Positions 1-7,627 of a stretch of 12,676 nucleotides of DNA are shown here, piece by piece. The stretch comes from JASSUD01 sp031963225. Its GTDB lineage: Bacteria; Pseudomonadota; Gammaproteobacteria; Burkholderiales; Burkholderiaceae. How positions within the stretch are numbered: the first letter of the stretch is position 1; each line of letters opens with the position of its first letter. Under the pieces are notes generated by a model that was not told the origin of the DNA, did no database searches, and worked only from the letters and a program-made list of their open reading frames with translations. The stretch covers positions 1-12,676 of the forward strand of contig JASSUD010000072.1 in the NCBI GenBank assembly GCA_031963225.1, in the 5' to 3' direction. Both the position numbers and the translations under genes were made by a program.

Positions 1-66
1 GAACGGTAGGTTGGTGGTGACGAAGGAACCCCAACATGATGACCGCTGTCTTTTTGAATACCTGCG
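1..66 (+). repeat. Copy A of the interspersed ~65-bp repeat
   Basis: This copy starts with GAACGGTAGGTTGGTGGTGA, which is identical to the 20 bases at 12401-12420. It continues through GGAACCCCAACATGATGACC and a T-rich tail ending near CCTGC. The tail matches the reverse complement of 4097-4134 and, more loosely, 6285-6322. No inverted partner is visible between 66 and 132, so this looks like a single unit, though it may continue left of the window. At 12401 the same bases hold the TAG stop of apbC, so the TAG at 7-9 could end a gene lying to the left; that is inference. I see no convincing promoter for the next gene in 67-121. Confidence 0.8.
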
Positions 67-132
67 TAACATCAGTTAATCATATTGATGGTCTTTTATG
101 ACCTCAACAGAAAATGTTTTTGGAGATCGTGA

Positions 133-2766
133 GTGGGCAGATTGAATATTCGTAAAGTAGCTGTGTTGGGTGCAGGCGTAATGGGAGCACAGATTGCAGC
201 ACATTTAATCAATGCGAAGGTGCCGGTGGTGCTGTTTGATCTGCCTTCTAACTTGCCTGTAGGGGGTCGAAGTGAGATTGCAGCGCAGGGGGTTGCGATG
301 CTGAGCAAGCTGAGCCCTTCTCCATTAGGGGTGCCTGATGCAGCGCGTTATATCGAAATCGCAAATTACGAGGACGATCTAGACGTTCTGAAAACCTGCG
401 ATGTAGTGATCGAGGCAATCACTGAACGCCTGGACTACAAGCAGGCGTTGTACCGTCAAATTATGCCTGCTCTGCGCGAGGATACCCTCCTTCTCTCCAA
501 CACCTCTGGTCTGTCTATCGCCGAATTATCTGCGGATATGTCGCCTGAGCGTCGTGCCCGGTTTTGTGGCGTGCATTTTTTTAATCCGCCGCGTTATATG
601 CACTTGGTAGAGTTGATTCCGTCACTCGATACGCAACCTAATCTGCTGGATGAACTGGAAGTCTTTTTGACCACTACCTTGGGCAAAGGGGTAGTGCGGG
701 CAAAAGATACGCCTAATTTTATTGCGAACCGGGTAGGGGTATTTTGCACACTCGCCACTATGGCTGCGGCTGAAAAATATGGGCTGTCTTTTGATTTGGT
801 CGATGATTTAACGGGTGTGCGCTTGCAACGTTCAAGCTCAGCCACGTATCGCACAGCTGATTTGGCTGGGCTCGATACGATAGCTGCTGTTATTGAGACA
901 TTTCGTACCCGCTTGGAAGAGGATCCATTTTCCGCGATCTACTACCAACCTGCTGTGCTGACCCATCTTATTGAAAAAGGTGCTTTAGGGCAGAAAAAGG
1001 GGGCAGGGTTTTATAAAAAAGTGAGCACGCCTAATGGGAAACAAATACAGGTTTTTAATCCAAAATTAGGCACCTATATACCCAGCGGTGCCAAAGCAGA
1101 TCCATTGATCGGGCGAATCTTGGCACAAAAACCGAGCGAGCGTTTTAAGCTTCTGAGGGAGTCGGTGCATCCACAAGCGCAGTTTCTATGGTCGATGTTT
1201 AGAGATCTTTTTCACTATATCGCGATACATCTGCATAGTATTGCTTCTAGTGCTAGGGAATTGGATTTGGCAGTGCGCTGGGGTTTTGGTTGGCAGGAAG
1301 GGCCCTTTGAAATATGGCAGTCGGCAGGTTGGGAACAAATAGCAAAGTGGATTAAAGAAGATATTGATCAGGGTCGTACTGCATGCCGCGCACCCCTGCC
1401 GGAGTGGGTTTTTTCACCAGAAGTGATGCAATGTGCAGGTGTGCATAGTGCGCATGGCTCTTTGTCTGCTTCTGCCTACAGTCAAGGAAATCTAGCTCAA
1501 GAAGCACAAGTAGCTAATGGCGTTCCTGCTTTTACATATAGCCATAACGGTTTTACAGAAAAACACAGTGCACCCGCCTGGACGCCAAGAAGCAAGTTGC
1601 CTGTTTATGCAAAACAGCGCTTTCTTGCTCCGCTGCGTGGCGAAGGCAGTCATGAAGCTGCAAATGATAAAAATACAGATAAAAGCGCTCCGGGTCCCAA
1701 TGGATATGGCGTACCGATTGATCCTATGCAGTCTTTACGTACGGTTATAGAGACGGATAGTGTGCGGATTTGGGTCGACTCCCGCTTGGGTGAAGATGAT
1801 GTGCTTGGCATATCTTTTAAAACACGCCTAAATACCATTAGTGAATCCGTACTCGAAGGCTTAGAAACCGCGGTTGATCGTGCTGAAAATGCTCATAAAG
1901 GCTTGGTTATTTGGCAACCAGACTCTTTGCGCTTAGGCAATCCAGGTGGACCCTTCTCAGCCGGTGCCGATTTGAAATCCGTTATGCCGCTCTTTTTAGC
2001 GGGAGGTGCCAAGCAACTAGAACCTTTTGTTGCACATTTCCAGCGTGCAATGTTGCGTATTAAACATGCTCAAGTACCAGTGGTCAGCGCTATTTCAGGG
2101 TTGGCATTAGGTGGTGGATGTGAGCTTGCACTGCATAGCGCAGCGCGCGTGGCGCATTTTGAAAGCTATATGGGTCTGGTTGAGTCCGGTATAGGGCTTT
2201 TGCCAGCAGGCGGTGGTTTAAAAGAAGCTGCGATCCATGCAATGCAGTCCGCACGCGCGCAATTGGCCCCTGGTCAATCCGATGCCCATTTAAAACTCCT
2301 TCCTTATCTAGCGCGTTCTCTACACAACATCGCTATGGCGAAGGTGTCTAGTTCTGCTAAAGAAGCGGTAGAAATGGGGTATCTCAAGTCTTCTGATCCC
2401 ATTGTGTTCAATGTATATGAATTGCTTGAGACCGCTAAACACCAAGTGCGTTTTCTATCTACACAAGGTTGGCGCCCTCCTTTGCGTGAAAAAGCGATTT
2501 CAGTAGCAGGCCGCTCAGCTTTGGCTACTCTCAAAGGGCAGCTGGTGAATATGCGTGATGGACGCTTTATTTCTGACCATGACTTTTTGATTGCCTCGAG
2601 TATTGCAGAAGTACTGTGCGCGGGAGATTTGGACGAGGGGAGCGTAGTGGATGAAACCTGGTTCCTTGATCGTGAGCGTCAAGCCTTCATTGCGCTTTTA
2701 GGAATGCAAAAAACGCAAGAAAGAATCGTGAATACCTTGCAATCAGGTAAACCTCTTCGTAATTGA
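133..2766 (+). CDS. 3-hydroxyacyl-CoA dehydrogenase / enoyl-CoA hydratase fusion (beta-oxidation)
   Basis: A bifunctional cytoplasmic beta-oxidation enzyme that hydrates trans-2-enoyl-CoA and oxidises 3-hydroxyacyl-CoA with NAD. The dehydrogenase half is N-terminal: the Rossmann loop GAGVMG is at residues 13-18, the catalytic pair is H148 (in HFFNPP) and E160, and DTPNFIANRVG follows near residue 193. The hydratase half is C-terminal, with oxyanion-hole motif FSAGADL at 608-614 and catalytic glutamates E664 (GGGCEL) and E684 (MGLVES), spaced as in crotonase. This order is the reverse of E. coli FadB and is typical of a betaproteobacterial family. At 877 residues it seems longer than the roughly 800 I recall; the extra length is in a polar linker, about residues 455-550. 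The GTG start at 133 has GGAG at 122-125 and places the Rossmann fold correctly. The thiolase follows 41 bases later, probably in one operon. I withhold a symbol because it is not an orthologue of fadB by architecture. Confidence 0.95.
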   Translation: MGRLNIRKVAVLGAGVMGAQIAAHLINAKVPVVLFDLPSNLPVGGRSEIAAQGVAMLSKLSPSPLGVPDAARYIEIANYEDDLDVLKTCDVVIEAITERLDYKQALYRQIMPALREDTLLLSNTSGLSIAELSADMSPERRARFCGVHFFNPPRYMHLVELIPSLDTQPNLLDELEVFLTTTLGKGVVRAKDTPNFIANRVGVFCTLATMAAAEKYGLSFDLVDDLTGVRLQRSSSATYRTADLAGLDTIAAVIETFRTRLEEDPFSAIYYQPAVLTHLIEKGALGQKKGAGFYKKVSTPNGKQIQVFNPKLGTYIPSGAKADPLIGRILAQKPSERFKLLRESVHPQAQFLWSMFRDLFHYIAIHLHSIASSARELDLAVRWGFGWQEGPFEIWQSAGWEQIAKWIKEDIDQGRTACRAPLPEWVFSPEVMQCAGVHSAHGSLSASAYSQGNLAQEAQVANGVPAFTYSHNGFTEKHSAPAWTPRSKLPVYAKQRFLAPLRGEGSHEAANDKNTDKSAPGPNGYGVPIDPMQSLRTVIETDSVRIWVDSRLGEDDVLGISFKTRLNTISESVLEGLETAVDRAENAHKGLVIWQPDSLRLGNPGGPFSAGADLKSVMPLFLAGGAKQLEPFVAHFQRAMLRIKHAQVPVVSAISGLALGGGCELALHSAARVAHFESYMGLVESGIGLLPAGGGLKEAAIHAMQSARAQLAPGQSDAHLKLLPYLARSLHNIAMAKVSSSAKEAVEMGYLKSSDPIVFNVYELLETAKHQVRFLSTQGWRPPLREKAISVAGRSALATLKGQLVNMRDGRFISDHDFLIASSIAEVLCAGDLDEGSVVDETWFLDRERQAFIALLGMQKTQERIVNTLQSGKPLRN

Positions 2767-2807
2767 CAGTAATTGGATGCAATTAAGAGCAATTAAGAGA
2801 AATAAAC

Positions 2808-4007
2808 ATGACCACTCAAAAACAAGAAGCATGGATTGTTGCCGCTAGCCGGACCCCCGTTGGCAAAGCGCCAAAGGGATATTTCAATACCACACGCCCT
2901 GATGAACTCTTGGCTCACACGATGCGCTCAGCGCTAGCGCAAGTTCCCACTTTGGATCCTGCTTGTATTGAAGATGCCATTATTGGGTGTGCTATGCCAG
3001 AGGGTATGCAGGGGCTCAATATAGCGAGAGTAAGTGTTCTGCTCGCCGGTCTACCTCAGAGCATAGGTGGGGTAACCGTTAATCGTTTTTGTGCCTCTGG
3101 TTTGACTGCCTTGGCTATGGCAGCAGACCGTATTCGGGTAGGAGAGGCGGATGCCTTAATTGCTGGTGGTGTCGAATCGATGAGTGCAGTGCCTATGACG
3201 GGACATGAACCTTCCCTTTCTCCGAAGATTTTTGAGCGCTCTGAAAATATGGGTATTGCATACGGTATGGGTCTGACTGCTGAGCAAGTGGCTAGGCGTT
3301 GGGCCATTTCTAGGCAAGCTCAAGATCAGTTTGCTTTTGAGTCTCATCAAAAAGCGTTGAAGGCACAAACTAATGGTGCTTTTTCCGATGAAATTGCTCC
3401 ATTTAATACAGTGCGCCGCCTACCTGATCTGCTTAGAAATGAAGTGCGTACCGATAATTTTATGGCTCGTTTTGACGAAGGTCCAAGAGCTAATACTTCA
3501 TTGGAAGCGCTAGCAGGGCTGCGCCCGGTTTTTGCACACGCAGGCTCAGTGACGGCAGGAAATAGCTCTCAAATGTCGGATGGCGCAGCGGCACTGCTAG
3601 TGGTTTCTGACAAATATTTGAAGCAATTTAATCTAACCCCTCTCGCACGTTTTGCTAGTTTTGCTGTTCGTGGAGTGGCGCCCGAAATTATGGGGATAGG
3701 ACCTAAAGAAGCGATACCTATTGCACTGAAATCAGCAGGGCTCGCACAAGATGATCTGGATTGGATAGAGCTCAACGAAGCCTTTGCTGCACAAGCTTTA
3801 GCTGTCATACAAGAGCTGGGCCTGAACCCGCAAAAAGTCAATCCACTCGGTGGTGCTATTGCGTTGGGGCATCCTTTGGGAGCAACTGGTGCGATTCGTG
3901 CATGTACCGTTGTGCATGCACTGCGCCGCGAAAAGTTAAAGGCTGGAATGATCAGTATGTGCGTAGGCACAGGTATGGGCGCTGCCGGTATTTTAATGGC
4001 CGCGTAA
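2808..4007 (+). CDS. fadA: Acetyl-CoA acyltransferase (3-ketoacyl-CoA thiolase)
   Basis: Cleaves 3-ketoacyl-CoA with free CoA into acetyl-CoA and a shortened acyl-CoA, the last step of the beta-oxidation cycle. At 399 residues it has full thiolase length. The nucleophilic cysteine is C95 in NRFCASGL, NEAFAAQ follows near residue 322, the catalytic histidine is H355 in GHPLGATG, and the second catalytic cysteine is C385 in MCVGTGMG, so all active-site motifs are intact. It starts 41 bases after the dehydrogenase/hydratase gene. The spacer holds a 10-bp tandem duplication (GCAATTAAGA at 2779-2788 and 2789-2798), so there are two AAGAG-like ribosome-binding candidates ahead of the ATG. It is probably co-transcribed with the preceding gene and supplies the third activity of the same cycle. 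An acetyl-CoA acetyltransferase role is possible, but the beta-oxidation neighbour favours the fadA type. Confidence 0.93.
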   Translation: MTTQKQEAWIVAASRTPVGKAPKGYFNTTRPDELLAHTMRSALAQVPTLDPACIEDAIIGCAMPEGMQGLNIARVSVLLAGLPQSIGGVTVNRFCASGLTALAMAADRIRVGEADALIAGGVESMSAVPMTGHEPSLSPKIFERSENMGIAYGMGLTAEQVARRWAISRQAQDQFAFESHQKALKAQTNGAFSDEIAPFNTVRRLPDLLRNEVRTDNFMARFDEGPRANTSLEALAGLRPVFAHAGSVTAGNSSQMSDGAAALLVVSDKYLKQFNLTPLARFASFAVRGVAPEIMGIGPKEAIPIALKSAGLAQDDLDWIELNEAFAAQALAVIQELGLNPQKVNPLGGAIALGHPLGATGAIRACTVVHALRREKLKAGMISMCVGTGMGAAGILMAA

Positions 4008-4023
4008 TTTCGATATCCATTTA

Positions 4024-4294
4024 GAACGTAGGTTGGTTGAGGCGCGAACCCCAACATGCACACCACCGACTTTTAAGCATTGCTTTGATTTGTACATGCA
4101 GGTTTTAAAAGGACAGTGGTCATCATGTTGGGGTTCGTTCCCATGCGCGCTAACTTAAGCCAAAAGATAGCCTGTTCATGGAAAAAATCCCCTTTTTTCG
4201 CTTAACTTTTTGTACAGTTTAGCGACAATATATTCTGGTCTTTGGCTTAAGTTAGCGCGCATGGGGTTCGTTCCTCACCACCAACCTACCATTC
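4024..4294. repeat. Inverted pair of the ~65-bp repeat (copies B and C), split by an inserted element
   Basis: Copy B runs rightward at about 4024-4080 (GTAGGTTGG, then GAACCCCAACATG). Copy C runs leftward from 4294 and is broken into 4263-4294 and about 4096-4141 by the element at 4142-4262. Joining the two parts of C restores one continuous unit resembling copies A and D. Without the insertion and one flanking direct repeat the pair would be about 138 bp, the same as the inverted pair at 6260-6397. B and C face each other and can fold into a long hairpin. The pair occupies nearly the whole 301-base gap between the convergent thiolase and thioesterase genes, so it may act as a two-way transcription end. 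No gene is seen in the gap. Confidence 0.8.
4142..4262. mobile_element. 121-bp MITE-like element, probably derived from an IS4-type insertion sequence
   Basis: Perfect inverted repeats of 25 bp lie at 4140-4164 and 4241-4265; they contain GCGCGCTAACTTAAGCC and its complement. The 12-base word GGGGTTCGTTCC occurs directly on each side, at 4130-4141 and 4263-4274. In undisturbed repeat copies the corresponding word occurs once, so it is best read as a target-site duplication. The interior of about 75 bases is AT-rich, with A and T runs, and has no open frame of note. The ends resemble the start of the IS at 12433 (AT, two unlike bases, GCGCTAAC, one unlike base, TAA). A duplication of 10-13 bp is known for the IS4 family. 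The assignment to a particular insertion sequence is inference. Confidence 0.75.
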
Positions 4295-4308
4295 TTTTGG
4301 TGGATTTT

Positions 4309-4725
4309 TTATGGGTTGGATTCTTCGGGCATGGGTGGTAACGGACGAGGGCGGCGATTGGTGCCAATTGCTACGAAGGTGAGTGTGGCTTCTGTCACTT
4401 TGAGCGTTTCTTTGGTTGAGCGAAAACGCTGTGCATAGACTTCAACGTGTACGGTGATAGAAGTGCGGCCCGTTTTGATGATATCTGCGTAAAAACTTAC
4501 CAAATCGCCTACCAAGACAGGTTGCTTGAAAACAAATGAGTTAACTGCAACCGTTGCAACAGGACCCTCAGCGCGCAGCGTAGCGGGAACAGAACCTGCG
4601 ATATCGACTTGGGACATGATCCAGCCGCCAAAAATATCGCCATGGAGGTTTACGTCAGAGGGCTGTGGGACTACGCGCAGGGTAGGGCAGATGTGTTTAG
4701 GTAGCTCAGTGACGAGGTTGGTCAT
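4309..4725 (-). CDS. yciA: YciA-type acyl-CoA thioesterase (hotdog fold)
   Basis: Hydrolyses acyl-CoA esters to free acid and CoA in the cytoplasm. Its 138 residues are a usual length for a single hotdog domain. The family motif HGDIFGGWIMSQVD spans residues 28-41, with the likely catalytic aspartate at D41 and the N26/H28/G29 stretch ahead of it. The middle, VNSFVFKQPVLVGDLVSFYA, matches the F-x-x-P-V-x-V-G-D pattern of YciA. The C-terminus is proline-rich (PRPLPPMPEESNP), as in other YciA proteins. AGGA about five bases ahead of the ATG at 4725 supports the start. The gene converges on the thiolase and diverges from glutamate dehydrogenase; the 224-base divergent gap should hold promoters for both, but I see no clear consensus hexamers for this one. 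The nearby beta-oxidation genes suggest a role in CoA recycling. YciA enzymes have broad specificity, so no substrate is assigned. Confidence 0.9.
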   Translation of the reverse strand: MTNLVTELPKHICPTLRVVPQPSDVNLHGDIFGGWIMSQVDIAGSVPATLRAEGPVATVAVNSFVFKQPVLVGDLVSFYADIIKTGRTSITVHVEVYAQRFRSTKETLKVTEATLTFVAIGTNRRPRPLPPMPEESNP

Positions 4726-4891
4726 GGAAAATCCTAAGGCAAAATAAGAAAAATGAATAAAGCTAGCTAGGGTGCGTGCAAAGCTAGTACAAAAAATAAA
4801 CGGGAATTAGCGTAGAGACACGCGTTATTTAATCTGGTAGCGACTATCGTTGCAGATGCTTGTATAGTGTGGGGCCTGCGTATGAATTTCA

Positions 4892-4917
4892 ATGGTGCAG
4901 GCACCATCTTTTATACT
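4892..4917 (+). promoter_or_regulatory. Palindrome and possible -10 box upstream of glutamate dehydrogenase
   Basis: A perfect 7-bp inverted repeat, ATGGTGC / GCACCAT, lies at 4892-4898 and 4901-4907 with a two-base spacer. It is followed by TATACT at 4912-4917, a good -10 match about 32 bases ahead of the gdhA start. No strong -35 is visible, so a regulator bound at the palindrome could act as activator or repressor. Site and function are inferred from position and symmetry only. Confidence 0.3.
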
Positions 4918-4949
4918 AAGCACTTTTTTCATTTCAGTTCGGGAAATTT

Positions 4950-6233
4950 ATGTCACCGCACAGCGCTTTGCCTTCCTATCTCCATTCTGACGAGCTCGGC
5001 CCTTGGGGCATGTATCTTCAACAAATCGACCGCGTGACGCCGTATTTAGGCGCTTTATCCCGCTGGATCGAGACCTTGAAGCGCCCTAAGCGCATCATGA
5101 TCGTGGATATACCCATTGAATTAGACAACGGTACTGTATCGCACTTTGAAGGGTACCGAGTACAACACAATATGTCGCGTGGTCCAGGTAAAGGCGGAGT
5201 GCGCTATCACCAAGACGTCACATTATCTGAGGTCATGGCCTTAGCGGGATGGATGTCGATCAAAACTGCCGCTGTGAACGTGCCCTATGGTGGCGCTAAA
5301 GGCGGGGTGCGTGTTGATCCACACAAACTATCCAAAGGCGAAATTGAACGGCTTACACGGCGTTATACCAGTGAAATTAACGTCATCATTGGACCGCATA
5401 CCGATATTCCTGCTCCCGATGTGAATACCAATGAGCAGGTCATGGCCTGGATGATGGATACCTATTCCATGAACCACGGTCGCACTACAACCGGTGTGGT
5501 GACAGGTAAGCCTATTTCATTAGGTGGTAGTTTAGGGCGTAAAGAAGCAACGGGTCGTGGTGTTTTCGTTGTGGGTTGTGAAGCTGCACGTCAGTTAGGT
5601 TTTGATATTGCTGGTGCGCGTGTAGGCGTACAGGGTTTTGGGAATGTGGGTGGCATTGCAGCACGCTTATTCCAAGAAGCAGGCGCCAAGGTTATAACGG
5701 TGCAAGATCACACTGGCACGATATATCAGCCTGCTGGTATCGATACACCTAAGTTACTCGAATATATTGCCAAAACAGGCGGTATCGCAGGGTTTGAAGG
5801 CGCAGAGAAGATAGACAACGATCAGTTCTGGAAAATCGAAACCGAAATTCTTATTCCTGCTGCATTGGAAGGGGTTATCAACGAAAAAAATGCCTCGCAT
5901 ATTCATACGAGAGTGATCGTTGAGGGCGCAAACGGACCTACCACTCCAGAAGCAGATGACGAGCTTACTTCCCGCGGTGTTCTGATCATTCCTGATGTTA
6001 TTGCGAATGCAGGGGGTGTGACGGTATCGTATTTCGAATGGGTGCAGGATTTCTCAAGCTTTTTCTGGAATGAGTCTGAGATCCAGCAGCGCCTTGAATA
6101 TGCAACGCGCGAAGCCTTTGCCTCGATATGGCAAATTGCGCGTGAACGCAATGTCTCAATGAGAACCGCTGCATATATCGTTGCCTGCACGCGAATCCTA
6201 ATGGCCCGTGAAATGCGCGGCCTATACCCATAA
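4950..6233 (+). CDS. gdhA: Glutamate dehydrogenase
   Basis: Interconverts glutamate with 2-oxoglutarate and ammonium, using NAD(P). Its 427 residues fit the hexameric class of about 420-450 residues. The N-terminal substrate domain carries K81 in GPGKGGVRYH and the catalytic K117 in PYGGAKGGVRVDP, followed by GPHTDIPAPDVNT. The C-terminal Rossmann domain shows GFGNVGG at 229-235, and later VEGANGPTTPEAD and NAGGVTVSYFEW, all standard family motifs. The ATG at 4950 has GGGA at 4941-4944. Cofactor preference cannot be read with confidence, though the location next to a glutamate importer suggests a catabolic role. The gene stands about 310 bases ahead of gltI, separated from it by a hairpin-forming repeat with a T run, so the two are probably separate transcripts. 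Confidence 0.95.
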   Translation: MSPHSALPSYLHSDELGPWGMYLQQIDRVTPYLGALSRWIETLKRPKRIMIVDIPIELDNGTVSHFEGYRVQHNMSRGPGKGGVRYHQDVTLSEVMALAGWMSIKTAAVNVPYGGAKGGVRVDPHKLSKGEIERLTRRYTSEINVIIGPHTDIPAPDVNTNEQVMAWMMDTYSMNHGRTTTGVVTGKPISLGGSLGRKEATGRGVFVVGCEAARQLGFDIAGARVGVQGFGNVGGIAARLFQEAGAKVITVQDHTGTIYQPAGIDTPKLLEYIAKTGGIAGFEGAEKIDNDQFWKIETEILIPAALEGVINEKNASHIHTRVIVEGANGPTTPEADDELTSRGVLIIPDVIANAGGVTVSYFEWVQDFSSFFWNESEIQQRLEYATREAFASIWQIARERNVSMRTAAYIVACTRILMAREMRGLYP

Positions 6234-6259
6234 TAAGAAGCAATAATACTGTTCCCCCG

Positions 6260-6403
6260 GCCCGTAGGTTGGGGTGACGAAGGAACCCCAACACCCAACC
6301 ACAGCCCTCTTTAAAACCTGCTTATAAAATTCCAAAAGCAAAAATAAGAGCGCATGGTCAAAACGTTGGCATCCCCTCCTCACCCCAACACACGGGCTTT
6401 TTT
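6260..6403 (+). terminator. Inverted pair of the ~65-bp repeat (copies D and D') ending in a T run; likely gdhA terminator
   Basis: Copy D (6260 to about 6325) reads GCCCGTAGGTTGGGGTGA at its outer end. The opposite end, 6380-6397, is its complement at 16 of 18 positions. The inner halves also pair loosely, giving one long imperfect hairpin of 138 bp. Six T residues follow at 6398-6403, as expected after a rho-independent hairpin. It starts 27 bases past the gdhA stop. D' is the more degenerate half. The rest of the 311-base gdhA-gltI gap (6404-6532) should hold the gltI promoter; TTGCCA at 6497-6502 is the only -35-like word I noticed, and no convincing -10 follows it. Confidence 0.6.
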
Positions 6404-6532
6404 GCGCGCAAAATTTAAGGTTTTTTCAGAGCTTGGAGCCCATTTTTAAGTTTCTTACACGTTCAATTAGTGCCTCGTTTTCAACAGACTATGTGTTTGC
6501 CATTTCTGGCCGTTTGAAAGTTATTTTTATAC

Positions 6533-6547
6533 GAGGACAATACATTG
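6533..6547 (+). promoter_or_regulatory. Ribosome binding site that decides a TTG start for gltI
   Basis: GAGGA at 6533-6537 lies seven bases ahead of TTG at 6545-6547, ideal spacing. The first in-frame ATG, at 6590, has no purine-rich site at suitable distance. This favours initiation at TTG. Confidence 0.6.
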
Positions 6548-7537
6548 AAGGTCAGCCAAAAAAGCCCGTCCTTAGCGGCAAAAGTTACCATGAAGCGCGC
6601 CAAGGCACTGCTTCCAATTACGCTATCAGCACTCCTGTCAACCGCCTTTATAGGATCTGCATATGCTGCGCCCGAACAGCCAATAGCGCAAAGTGCAGAC
6701 AATCAAAAGTTAACCGGTACGCTTGAAAAAATACAAAAAAGTGGCGTTATTTCGCTGGGACATCGCGAGGCTTCGATTCCGTTTTCCTATTATGGGGACA
6801 AGCAAAAAGTAGTGGGTTACTCCCAAGAATTTTCAAACGCTATTGTAGAGTCGATCAAACAAAGACTAGGGCGTTCTGATTTGCAAGTGACTCTCACACC
6901 AATCACGTCCCAAAACCGTATCTCCGTGTTAGGGAATGGCTTAATTGATCTAGAGTGCGGATCAACGAGTAATACGGTTGAGCGTCAAAAACAAGTCACT
7001 TTTTCAGACACGATTTTTATCGTGCAAACCCGCTTACTAGTAAAGAAAGATTCTGGGATTAAAGAGTTTGCCGATTTAGCGGGTAAAACAGTGGTTACCA
7101 CCGCAGGCACAACCTCTGAGCGTCTGTTACGCGAAATGAAACAGAGCAAAGGCTATCCTAAAAATATCATCAGTGCGAAAGACCATGGTGAAGCTTTTCT
7201 CACCCTGGAATCAGGCCGTGCAGCGGCTTTCATGATGGATGATGCTCTGCTAGCCGGTGAGCGCGCTAAATCGAAAAAACCTGCAGAGTATGAAATTGTA
7301 GGCACCCCTCAAACTAAAGAAGCCTATGCCTGCATGATCCGCAAGGGTGATCCTGCTTTTAAAACCTTGGTCGATGAGTCTATTACTCAGAAAATGAGCA
7401 ATGGCGGAGGGGATCAACTGTACAAAACTTGGTTTATGAGTCCTATCGCTCCAGGTAACCTGAATATCAATTTCCCTGAAAGTAAAGAAATGATGTCAGA
7501 GCTCTATAAAAATCCCAATGACACCGTTTTGAAGTAA
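6545..7537 (+). CDS. gltI: Glutamate/aspartate ABC transporter, periplasmic binding protein
   Basis: The periplasmic receptor that binds glutamate or aspartate and delivers it to the GltJK membrane pair. With the TTG start at 6545 it has 330 residues. The signal peptide is recognisable from residue 16: MKRAK, a hydrophobic stretch, then an SAYA-type cleavage site near residue 41. The preceding 15 residues are a charged extension, or are absent if translation starts at ATG 6590. The mature part is a type 2 binding fold of the amino-acid family (LEKIQKSGVISLGHREASIP, then GKTVVTTAGTTSERLL). Cysteines C138 (DLECGST) and C263 (AYACMI) sit in both lobes and match the cysteine positions I recall in GltI proteins. 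It leads the gltIJKL operon; a stem-loop follows the gene and probably sets a higher level of this protein than of the membrane parts. Ligand preference is inferred from overall similarity to E. coli GltI. Confidence 0.93.
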   Translation: MKVSQKSPSLAAKVTMKRAKALLPITLSALLSTAFIGSAYAAPEQPIAQSADNQKLTGTLEKIQKSGVISLGHREASIPFSYYGDKQKVVGYSQEFSNAIVESIKQRLGRSDLQVTLTPITSQNRISVLGNGLIDLECGSTSNTVERQKQVTFSDTIFIVQTRLLVKKDSGIKEFADLAGKTVVTTAGTTSERLLREMKQSKGYPKNIISAKDHGEAFLTLESGRAAAFMMDDALLAGERAKSKKPAEYEIVGTPQTKEAYACMIRKGDPAFKTLVDESITQKMSNGGGDQLYKTWFMSPIAPGNLNINFPESKEMMSELYKNPNDTVLK

Positions 7538-7567
7538 TTCCATTATCGGGTTCTGAAATGCATTTCG

Positions 7568-7604
7568 GAGCCTGTTCGCACATAGAACGATTTCGAACAG
7601 GCTC
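7568..7604 (+). terminator. Perfect 11-bp stem-loop between gltI and gltJ (partial terminator or mRNA stabiliser)
   Basis: GAGCCTGTTCG (7568-7578) pairs perfectly with CGAACAGGCTC (7594-7604) across a 15-base loop, followed by the moderately U-rich TTAATTTGTTC. In binding-protein transporter operons such a hairpin commonly protects or partly terminates the receptor mRNA. The loop word CATAGAAC (7581-7588) is complementary to GTTCTATG (7612-7619), which reaches the first base of the gltJ ribosome binding site; the helix could therefore influence gltJ translation. GAAATGCATTTC (7555-7566) just upstream is a second perfect palindrome. Confidence 0.65.
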
Positions 7605-7627
7605 TTAATTTGTTCTATGGAGCTGCT

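Noticed and set aside
54..86. Promoter for the dehydrogenase/hydratase gene (TTGAAT at 54-59)
   Set aside because: No -10 word of adequate quality lies 16-18 bases downstream; CATATT at 81-86 is 21 bases away.
1517..1750. Open frames inside the dehydrogenase/hydratase gene, including + frame 1517-1750 and several on the - strand
   Set aside because: They lie wholly within a gene with intact catalytic motifs, have no ribosome site and encode no recognisable protein.
3569..4066. A 165-codon - strand frame opposite the thiolase 3' end
   Set aside because: It is a shadow of the thiolase, with a composition (many Ala, Pro, Ser, Cys, Ile) expected from the complementary strand, and its start lies inside the repeat.
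4850..4868. Promoter TTGCAG ... TATAGT ahead of gdhA
   Set aside because: The spacing between the two words is only seven bases, far too short for a sigma-70 promoter.
5903..6298. Two - strand frames of 98 and 131 codons over the gdhA 3' end, both starting in the repeat
   Set aside because: They oppose a well-conserved gene, and their starts come from the repeat's ATG-like complement, not from a ribosome site.
6433..6726. A 97-codon + frame overlapping the gltI start
   Set aside because: It has no homology I recognise, overlaps the signal peptide region in another frame, and gltI has the better ribosome site.
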